Source: Chrysochromulina tobinii (Eukaryota; Haptophyta; Prymnesiales; Chrysochromulinaceae). From it: a stretch of DNA of 13,853 bases. The stretch's first letter is position 1; the number at the start of each line of letters is the position of its first letter. The stretch spans positions 1 through 13,853 of the forward strand of contig JWZX01002207.1 of NCBI GenBank assembly GCA_001275005.1, read 5' to 3'. Below the pieces are notes generated by a model. The model was not told the origin of the DNA and ran no database searches. It saw only the letters and a list, made by a program, of their open reading frames with translations. A program made the position numbers and the translations under genes. This document shows positions 1 through 7,086 of the stretch, piece by piece.

Positions 1-490
1 CCGTGCCGCCGCGCGTGCGGCCCGCGCCCTGCGTTCGGCCCGCTGGCGTGGCAAGCCCGCGCTGCTGACTCACGCCCGCTCTCGTGCTCGTGGCGCGCTC
101 GCGTGGCGGCGCAGGAAATCATGACTGGAATGGGCAACCACTTCGCTAGTCTCGCTAGTCTCGCCCTCTATTATACTATGGGCGTGCCGGGCACGTATAC
201 CAGCAGATCGCGTGCGGAGCGATGTGGCTGCCGCCGGCCTTACCAGACGCGACAGGAAGAGCATGGCGCAGCTTGCCATTGACCATGATTTGATATCCGT
301 GAACGTGATCGCGTTGATGCAAGCATCGAGAAAGTGAACGCGTGCGGCGAAGCGCACCTGCCGGAGCTTCATGTCCGTCTTGTGCCTGTGAAATGATGGT
401 CATGGTATGGTAGTGTGAAACGATCCGGCCCACGCATGCAGTCGTGTAGTTCGAGCAAGAGATAGACGAAGACGTCGATAATCGAATTGC
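1..490. other. Left flank with no supported gene
   Basis: I see no recognisable coding domain here. A 100-codon minus-strand frame (70-372) with an ATG start exists, but its composition shows no family resemblance and no conserved block. A plus-strand frame is open from base 1 to about 280 and could be the tail of a gene lying to the left, again without recognisable content. A short 9-bp direct repeat (cgctagtct twice, about 143-160) is the only local structure. The stretch probably holds the end of a left-hand gene and upstream sequence for the ORF at 491. Confidence 0.4.
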
Positions 491-1219
491 ATGCAGAGTG
501 ACGGCGCCGGTTACGCCGGCCGCTTCTATAAAGAACAACACGATGGGCGCCGCTTGCCGAGAGTCGATACCACGCACTCTCGTGCGGAGCCGATGCCCAT
601 GGGGTGTCTGCAGGAGCTCGACGACACACAACTCGGGATCGAAAGGGTAGCCAGCGGCCGAAGCGAGCGCGGCCCCGAACGCCCAGCTGAGCGTCACCCC
701 GCGATCAAAGGAGCCCCCAAAACGTACACAGACACGGCGGCTCGAGAGGCAGACCACACTCGCTTCCTGCATTCGTATCTGTCACCGGCAGTCAAAGCGC
801 CTCGCTACGCAAAGCGCCCGTGGGACTCGCCGGCTCAGCAACTCAACGAGCTGGGGCCCAACGGCTACAATTACTTCCGCATGACGCAGACCGATGAACT
901 TCGGCGATGGCACGCCGGGCAGCTCGCCCAGAGCAAACGTTCGCCGCTCCTGCGAGGCAAGGAAACGGTGGACGCGCTCAACGGGCAGCTCCGCTACATG
1001 CCTTCGATACTCATTGGGCGCCACCCAAATGGGGAATTATTCGAGGACAGACCCCCTCCAATGCCCCGATCTTCCGCGCCGTCTCCACGCCACGCCCATT
1101 TCGTGACTAGACCGGCATCGGCCGCGACCAACGCGACGCCATGGGCGCAGAGTGATCGCTTGCCGATGCCCACCCTTCTTCGCATGCCGAAGCCGAGCAT
1201 GGCAGAACTCATGCGTTGA
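491..1219 (+). CDS. Hypothetical protein, 242 aa
   Basis: I do not recognise a family. The ORF starts at an ATG twelve bases after an in-frame stop (479-481) and ends with TGA at 1217-1219. Residues about 75-190 have balanced, non-repetitive protein-like composition, with aromatic and charged clusters such as GYNYFRMTQTDELRRW and the segment around RYMPSILIGRHPNGELF. The first 70 residues and the last 45 are Arg/Pro/Ala-rich and less convincing. A TATAAA hexamer at 527-532 lies inside the first codons, so translation may instead begin at the in-frame ATGs at 593 or 599. The latter gives an N-terminus Met-Gly-Cys, which resembles an acylation signal only weakly because position 6 is Glu. No signal peptide or membrane segment is visible. 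An unseen upstream exon cannot be excluded. It is convergent with the ligase gene on the other strand. Confidence 0.5.
   Translation: MQSDGAGYAGRFYKEQHDGRRLPRVDTTHSRAEPMPMGCLQELDDTQLGIERVASGRSERGPERPAERHPAIKGAPKTYTDTAAREADHTRFLHSYLSPAVKAPRYAKRPWDSPAQQLNELGPNGYNYFRMTQTDELRRWHAGQLAQSKRSPLLRGKETVDALNGQLRYMPSILIGRHPNGELFEDRPPPMPRSSAPSPRHAHFVTRPASAATNATPWAQSDRLPMPTLLRMPKPSMAELMR
527..532 (+). promoter_or_regulatory. TATA-box-like hexamer
   Basis: An exact TATAAA sits in an otherwise GC-rich stretch, 66-72 bases before the in-frame ATGs at 593 and 599. If used, it would favour one of those starts over 491. A chance occurrence is quite possible. Confidence 0.25.
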
Positions 1220-1931
1220 GAGCGCGCGTCGTGCTCAGGGCGGCGCGCGTTTCGTCGGACGTTGCCGTTGCCGCGGTCAGGGCTTGGGCCGGGGCGTGCT
1301 TGGATCGCGTGGGACTGTTATGGGACTGTCGTCACCGCACCGGGCCAGGGGCTATTGAGGTTTGAGCTGATTGGTCCGCGGTCCCGTCTCGGTCTAACTC
1401 TCGCACGGCAGTCACGACACACGAGTCAGCCCGGTTCGACGTGCTCGGGACCGGTGTCCGGACTTCTTATCTAATCCTACGTGTAACGTAACCGTCGTCG
1501 TCGCGTCGTGAAAACCTGTCTAGCGACTAGCCGAGCGACGAGCTGTGCACACCGACCCGGGTCGCGCCGCACCCTCCACGCGGACGCACCCAGCAGCCCC
1601 CACGCGGGCGGTGCGTATCGGCTATCGCCCGACACGGACACCCGGGACCGCGCCCTCGCCTTCCCCCTGCCCCCTCCCCTGCCCGCCCCTGCCCCCCGGA
1701 CAGTCCCAAAGCGTACTATCTCCCCCGTATCTCCCCCGACGGCCCCACGGTACCACCTCTGCGCCCCGGGTCGCTGGTCCGCGCTCTCTCGGTCTCTCGG
1801 TCTCGTAGCAAGGGTCGCTGACCCCCGCTCTCTCTCGTGAGCTAACTATCTGCTGCCAGCTCCGGCGCGCGTATCACGGCGCGACACTTGCTGCGACGTC
1901 CGTAATGACTCCATCAAGCCCTTGGCTACTA
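1220..1931. other. Intergenic gap between convergent genes
   Basis: This 712-bp stretch separates the 3' ends of the hypothetical ORF (+) and the ubiquitin ligase gene (-). It contains C/T-rich low-complexity sequence (about 1560-1830: runs of cccctgccc, tctctcggtctc) and frames rich in Pro, Ser and Arg that look compositional. I see no gene, RNA or clear polyadenylation signal. It presumably carries both 3' untranslated regions. Confidence 0.55.
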
Positions 1932-4900
1932 CTACGCGAGCTCCTCTTCCTCCGGCGGGGGCGGGTTGTTGCTCGTAGCCCGCCGGCGCGATGGCGAGAG
2001 CGGCACGAGGCCTCTGCCAACGGGCTCTGAGGACACCCGCTGTGGGATCGGCACGGCGACCTCTGGAAATAGAGCGCTCGAGACGGCGCGCTCAAGAGGG
2101 CGCGTCGAGGGCGACGTGACGCGACGCGCAGGCGACACGTGATGGCCGCCTATCCCGAGCTCGGTCTCGATCAGTGACGTGGCCGACGGCAGGACGCCCC
2201 CGCCCGGCACGACGCCCGGCAGTCCATCGAGAGCGCCGTCGTGAGCGCCATCGACGGCGCGGTCCGACGCGTTCTGCGAGTTCTGGCGCGAAAAGGGGCG
2301 CGAGGGCGCGCGTACGTTCATGCGCATGCGCTTGCGTGCTTCGATGACAGCCTTGAGGGCACGGTTGGGAAGCAAGCGCTCGCTCTCGAGGACGCGACGC
2401 GACATGGGCGATGTGAGCAGCTGCCCATTGTGCTTCGTGTGCCGAAAGAAGGCCTCGATCGCGGAGCGTTCGTACGTGAAGCCATCCATCGCAAGCACGG
2501 GGTGCTCCATCATCTCGAGCGTGAGGGGGCACACGAGCGCCTGCACGAGCTCCTCTTCAGGATCCACGGCCACAGAGACCAACGGCACCGCGTCGAGCAC
2601 CGCGCCGCCGCCAAGTCCCGCGGGCCACCCGCCGCCGCCGCTCGTCGCGCCGGGCAATGGCGCCGCCGACGCCGACGACGCCGCCGACGCCGCCGCCGAC
2701 GGCTCGGTAGAGGAGCGCGCGCCGCTCTCGAGAAACGCGAGCTCGCCGAGCGTGCCGGCCAGAGGTGCAGCGCCGGCAGGTCGAGGTGAGGCGCCGGTAG
2801 CAGCAGCTGGAGCCGCGGCGGGGGCGGCGTCGTTGAGCTCGTGCATGGGTTCCGTGGCAGTGCCCTCTGACGGCCGGCTGGCAGAGGAGGCGGGGGTCGT
2901 GCCGGGCGCACCCGCCGATCCCGCGCGCCATGGAGCCCAGGGCTCCGCTTCCCGCCGAAGCACCTCACTGAGCACCACGTCACTGAGCCCATCAGAGCGA
3001 GGGTCTTCACGCAACAAGAGCTCGGACGGGCGTCGTTCGCCCTGGCGCATCCGCGCGATGGCGGGGGCGACGCGCCAGTCGCCCTGCCAGCACTGCCGCA
3101 GCCATCCCTCCTCCATGGCCGTCCAGCCGGGCGCATCAGGGCCCGCGAGCAGCAGCTGCACCAGTCTCTCCAACTCATCCTGCGACGCTGCCAGCTTCGC
3201 CTCGAGCCGGGCCATCGGCGGGTAGTGCCGGCCGGCGGCCTCGGTGGCGCAGACGAGCATCCAAATATGCTCCACGAGCGCCCGTGACGAATCCCGTGAC
3301 GAATCCCGTGACGAATCCCGTGACGAATCCCGTGACGAATCCGGATCCTCGCCAGATGCGCTCACCGTCTCGAGGAGCGGGGCCAGCGCGCGCTCGCCAC
3401 GGCGCATGCTCTCGACGGCGTCGGCTACCCGCCAGCCGCCACGCACCAAGTTGGGCAGGTGGGTCTGCTGCATGGTCTGCGCCGGCCCAAGGCCCACCGT
3501 ATCGACCGCCTCCCCTAGCCTCACATATGCCACCACATCAGGCAGCAGCGTGTTCTCGTTGCTCGTGAGGAATGCCTGGACGAGCGCCGAGATGGGCAGC
3601 GTCTTCGTGGGCAGCAGCGCACGGTCAAAGAAGCCAATCTGGCCCATGCGGAGCGTGCCAGCGCGCCCGCGCCCGCCGCCGCCGCCCGCACCGCCCACGC
3701 CCGCCGCAGTGCTGAAAGCTTCGAAGGCGGCTTGGCCAAGTTCGAAGGCCCTAGCGGCACGTGGGTCCTCCGGCGCCTCATCAGGGCCGATGACGGTGGC
3801 ACTCAGCAGGCGGGCGCTCGTCGCCTCGACACGCGCGCGCAGCACGTGTGCCTCGCGACGTGTCTGGCGACGCGCGAGCAGAACGCCCACCCCCTCTTGC
3901 ATGCCACTCACGTTGAGAGCCTCGAAATGCATTTCGGACTCGAAGCCGCGATCGAGCCATCCGAAGCTGCCGGGATGCGACGGCGGGTCAGCCAGCCGAA
4001 GGTCCGAGAGCAGCGCCGAGCGGTGCGTCGCGTACTCGACTGTGTTGAATCGCACGCCGCCGGTGCGCCCGACCATCACGCTGTACACACGCTCCCCGCC
4101 CGCGGGGGTCTCGACGGCGGCAGTGGCGGCCGTCAGAGTCGCCTCCGTCCGAGCCTCGGCCTGCGCACGCGCCGCGGCCGACGAGGCGGCAGCGGCGCCG
4201 GTGACGAGCACCGGTGCCTCTTCCTCCAGCACCTCGACACTCATTACGGCGCCGGCGCCGTGGCGCGGCAGCCGCGACTCGCGCAGCCGTGTGGCAATGA
4301 GATCCGCATCGTCACGGGTCAGATTGAAGGCCACCAGCCCGCGCTGACGCTGCTCGAGCCCCGCGAGCATCTCAGCATGCATTGCCTCGCCCGTCGTCCA
4401 GCCGCGGTCGTGCCAGCCCATGCGACGCCCATCGCGCCCCGTCGCGATCGCATTCTGGCACGCGTTGAGCAGCAGCGCGCGCTCATTCGCAGCGACGGCT
4501 GGGCGGCACACGTAGACGCAATACGAGCGCCCGCCACGCGCGTCCGGGTCGGCGGCGCACTCGGGGCATAGGTCGAAGCGGCACTGGCTGCAGTGGAAGA
4601 AGAATTCGCCCTCCTCGAGTCTGCGCCGGCCGCATGCGCCGTCGCACGCGACGGTTCCCGCGTAGTGTGTTGGCGCCGAGACGAGTCGCACCATCGAGTG
4701 GCCCTGGCGGCACGTCGGGAGAGTCTCCGCGGGTGGGGCGCTAGCAGAGGGCGCGCCAGGCGAGGCCGTTGGCGCGCCAGGCGAGGACGAGGGCGCGCCA
4801 GACGGCGGCGGCGGCGGCGGCGCGCTCGCTGCGTTCGCGACCGACGCCGAGGTGAGAGCGGCGGCGACGCTTGCGGTCACCTCGTTGACATCCGCAGACC

Positions 4901-6587
4901 CCGCCGCAACGCCCTCCGCCCTTACCGACTCGGCAACCTGAGCCATCACCGGCGTGCCGGCCTGCGCCATTGCATCCGTCGCACCGGCCTCCGCGCCGGC
5001 CTCCGCGCCGGCCTCCGTGCTGGGCGAGTCTCCCACGACTGGGAGCAAGTTTTCAGGACGGACGGAGATGCGAGCTCCGCCGTCGAGCAGCACCACGAAG
5101 CGCCCTGCCTCATTGCGCCGCTCGATGGTCGCCATCTGCCCGTTGTGCTGCGGCGCGCGCAGCAGCCCACCGACGCGCCGCCGATCGCCCGCCTTGAGAG
5201 AAGCCCAGCCGTCGTCGTGGGCGGCCTGCGCCGTGGCCTCGTCCTCGGTTGAGGCCGCCTCGAGCTCAGCCAGATCGAAGGAGAGCCAACGAGGTGAGAC
5301 GGCGAAGCGCACGAAGCACACGCCGTCCGGCATCACGCGGCGCACGCTGCCCACCGAGCGATGATCCACTCCGTCGGGCCACGAGCACCGCGGGCGCGCC
5401 ACTGTGGAGCGCACCTGTGGGGAAGCGAGGGCGCCGTGGTGAGCACTTGCATGCAAGGGGGCGTCCGCGGGCGCGCGCCACTGTGGCGCGCACCTTGACG
5501 CGCGCGCCGATGACGATGGAGAGCGCGGCAATCTCGAGCTCGAGCTCGGACGGCGCAGCGTTCCAGACATGTCCAAAGTCGGGGAAGGCCACTCGCACGT
5601 TCTCAACCTCGGCCATCGCTTCGCCCGGCTGCTCGATCATCTTGAACCCAAGCACACGGCCGACGATCCGCTCGCGTCCCACCTGTGGGGAAGCAAGTGC
5701 GCCGTGGTGAGCACTTGCATGCAGGGGGCGTCTCTTCGGAGTGAGCACCGCTCGCGTCCCACCTCCCGAATCCACCTGTCGAGGCCTCCCCAGCCGCCAC
5801 GGGGGGTGGTGACGCTCTCGCGCACGCGCACGGGCGCGCCCACGCGCAGCTCGGCGAAGCCCGGCATCGGAGGCGCCTCCGAGATCGCCATCTCCTCGAT
5901 CTCGTCCAGCCGACATGCCCAATTAGGATGGTCATCCGAGCTGAAGTCGACACTCGCGCTGCCGTCGGTCAGATGGCGCGTGCGCAGCACGCCGATGGAA
6001 TCGTGGGACACGGCGCCCCAGCCCCCACTCGGCTCGAGCACGGTGCGGCGTACGCGCACGAGAGCGCCCGGCCACAGCTTCTCCGCCGCCTCGTCGCGCA
6101 TAAGTGCCGTCGGTGGCACCACCTCGTCGGCGTCGGCAGAAGCGCCGATCGCGCGAATGCGCACCGCGCTAGCCGACGCGTCGCCCTCGGCCGCGTCAGG
6201 CTGCGCCTGAACGAGTGCGAGCGGCGCGTCGTCCACACCGAGCTTGCGCACTGCCGTGCCAGTGGGGAACGGAGGCGATTCCTCCGGAGGGTCGGCCAAA
6301 GGAATGTTCCTTGCGCCGATCGGCGTGTGCAGGCCGGGAAGTAGCTGCATGCCCGGAGGTAGCGGCAGAGGTAGCAGTGATGACGGTAACGGCACACCGA
6401 GAGGTGGCAGCAAGCCGGGAGGGATCGGAGTGGGAAACAGAGTGCCGGATTGCAGAGCCTGGATGACATGGGCCCGCAGTAGCTGCTGCACTTCAGGCAA
6501 GGACGGATCAACGGGACGGCCATCTTGCGTCGTTACCTGCACGGTCGCGTGCTGGAACAGAAGCTCAAGCGGGTCTGAGGCCTGCAT
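1932..6587 (-). CDS. U-box E3 ubiquitin ligase with three Mib/HERC2-type repeats and a ZZ-like finger (3 exons)
   Basis: This is probably a cytosolic E3 ligase that recruits an E2 through a C-terminal U-box. The exons are 6587-5763, 5682-5494 and 5414-1932, and splicing joins three otherwise separate frames into about 1498 aa. Domains in order: three Mib/HERC2-type repeats (about 173-232, 246-330, 330-390), with signatures such as VRVRRTVLEPSGGWG and VRESVTTPRGGWGG; a small barrel-like module (about 412-464) with HNGQ and VRPENLL; a ZZ-like zinc finger (C573, H577, C595, C599, C613, C616, C621, C624); a duplicated unknown domain (636-718 and 781-866); a second duplicated motif (about 988-1020 and 1105-1139); and the U-box (1295-1364, VCPLTLEMMEHPVLAMDGFTYERSAIE). 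Linkers are Ala/Pro/Ser-rich. The start is the first in-frame ATG of exon 1. An upstream exon is possible. In the Mind bomb family the catalytic part is RING, so the U-box is unusual. The domain calls rest on motifs read by eye. Confidence 0.85.
3283..3342. repeat. 12-bp tandem repeat, five perfect copies
   Basis: The unit is cgtgacgaatcc on the plus strand. On the coding (minus) strand it encodes Asp-Ser-Ser-Arg repeats (about residues 1030-1049 of the ligase). All copies are identical, and the unit length keeps the frame. This suggests a recently expanded, length-variable linker between the two copies of the second duplicated motif. Confidence 0.95.
5388..5416. repeat. Acceptor-side copy of long direct repeat flanking intron 2 (29 bp)
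   Basis: This matches 5465-5495 apart from one substitution and a 2-base gap. It begins with AGGTGCGC on the coding strand, with AG forming the acceptor. Confidence 0.8.
5415..5493 (-). mobile_element. Intron 2 of the ligase gene: introner-like element, 79 bp
   Basis: This is a GT-AG intron, phase 0, with the donor at AAG|GTGCGC and the acceptor at CCCCACAG|GTGCGC. It shares its core with intron 1 (two substitutions, one single-base indel). Direct repeats of 29 and 31 bp flank it, differing by one substitution and a 2-base indel. Removing it joins the GARVK end of exon 2 to VRSTVARPRC and completes the third Mib-type repeat. Confidence 0.85.
5465..5495. repeat. Donor-side copy of long direct repeat flanking intron 2 (31 bp)
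   Basis: This is the partner of 5388-5416. It lies at the 5' end of intron 2 and supplies the donor GT. It carries one extra GC dinucleotide and one base change, as expected for a duplication that has started to diverge. Confidence 0.8.
5668..5684. repeat. Acceptor-side copy of 17-bp direct repeat flanking intron 1
   Basis: On the coding strand it reads AGGTGGGACGCGAGCGG. The same 17 bases occur at the donor side (5748-5764) with no mismatch, and similarity ends sharply outside. This is a target-site duplication by pattern, and splicing restores one copy. Confidence 0.85.
5683..5762 (-). mobile_element. Intron 1 of the ligase gene: introner-like element, 80 bp
   Basis: This is a GT-AG intron, phase 0, with the donor at GAG|GTGGGA and the acceptor at CCCCACAG|GTGGGA. 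Its acceptor-side 50 bp (5683-5732) match intron 2 (5415-5465) at about 48 of 51 positions. It is flanked by an identical 17-bp direct repeat. Its length is not a multiple of three, and reading through meets a stop at about 5637, so splicing is needed to continue the second Mib-type repeat. A CTCAC in the core about 25-30 bases before the acceptor could serve as branch point. Confidence 0.85.
5748..5764. repeat. Donor-side copy of 17-bp direct repeat flanking intron 1
   Basis: This is identical to 5668-5684. The AG|GT at its start is the exon-intron junction, so this copy provides the donor GT. Confidence 0.85.
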
Positions 6588-6636
6588 TTCTGTCTTGAGA
6601 AGGGAGGCCTTGTCGGCCGGACTGCATTTCTGACAT
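6565..6636 (-). promoter_or_regulatory. Possible upstream ORF overlapping the ligase start codon
   Basis: On the minus strand an out-of-frame ATG at 6636-6634 (with a second in the same frame at 6627-6625) opens a 23-codon frame ending with TGA at 6567-6565. It overlaps the main ATG at 6587-6585. The 11-base context CAGAAATGCAG around the main start is duplicated 40 bp upstream, and that copy supplies the second upstream ATG. If transcribed in the leader, it could reduce initiation at the main start. The transcript start is unknown. Confidence 0.35.
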
Positions 6637-7086
6637 GTTTCCGGACACGCAGAAAAATGGATTTCCACTCGAAAGCGCAAAGCCTACTGTAGGTGCCTAC
6701 CACTCCTGGTTACGCAACAGTGAACTGACAGCATGCAGCGTCCGGGATGCTACGATCCTATTGCACTAGTCCGGGGGGGGGGGGGGATGTCTCTCCGACT
6801 CTCGCGCACGCATGATCGCGGGAGAACTCTGAACTCACACTCTGCAGTAACTCTCTCCATTGTGAGCTTCGCAGCATGCACAAGCTGATCAAATAAACTT
6901 CACACGGGTCGCAGCCCCCTCACACCACGACCACCGTTCGTTTCACCACGCCACTCACCATTCGACACAGCCACGTTGCGTCTCATCAGCAGGTCCACAG
7001 CAGACAGCACACTCCGACCGCCCCCCCACACACGCAGTTCACAGCGGTGCCACGATGGTGTTGGGCAAGAATAGGCTCGGCCGCGC
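6588..7086. other. Intergenic region between two minus-strand genes
   Basis: About 500 bp hold the 3' end of the RNA-binding protein transcript and the upstream region of the ligase gene. Minus-strand exon-1 frame stays open from the ATG at 6587 back past 6680 but without another ATG. A run of 14 G (6773-6786) is the main structural mark. I see no additional gene. Confidence 0.5.

Noticed and set aside
1508-1840. 110-aa Pro/Ser/Arg-rich plus-strand ORF
   Set aside because: Its composition is explained by C-rich low-complexity DNA between convergent genes, and no conserved block is seen.
3283-3342. Possible CRISPR-like array
   Set aside because: The five units are contiguous with no spacers and lie in frame within a coding exon. 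It is a minisatellite.
3244-4571. Long plus-strand ORFs (3244-4347 and 3732-4571)
   Set aside because: They are antisense shadows of the ligase exon, Ser/Arg/Ala-biased, and have no domain signature.
5683-5776. Alternative donor for intron 1 at CGACAG|GTGGAT (5775)
   Set aside because: It would leave exon 1 in phase 2 and shift exon 2 out of the Mib-repeat frame. The donor at 5762 keeps phase 0 and matches the direct-repeat boundary.
5266-5922. Separate 218-aa minus-strand gene
   Set aside because: Only its middle (5494-5682) is protein-like, and it is exon 2 of the ligase. The ends are intron and out-of-frame exon sequence.
6588-6680. N-terminal extension of the ligase to 6680
   Set aside because: The first codon there is TTG and no ATG lies in frame before 6587, so the ATG at 6587 was chosen.
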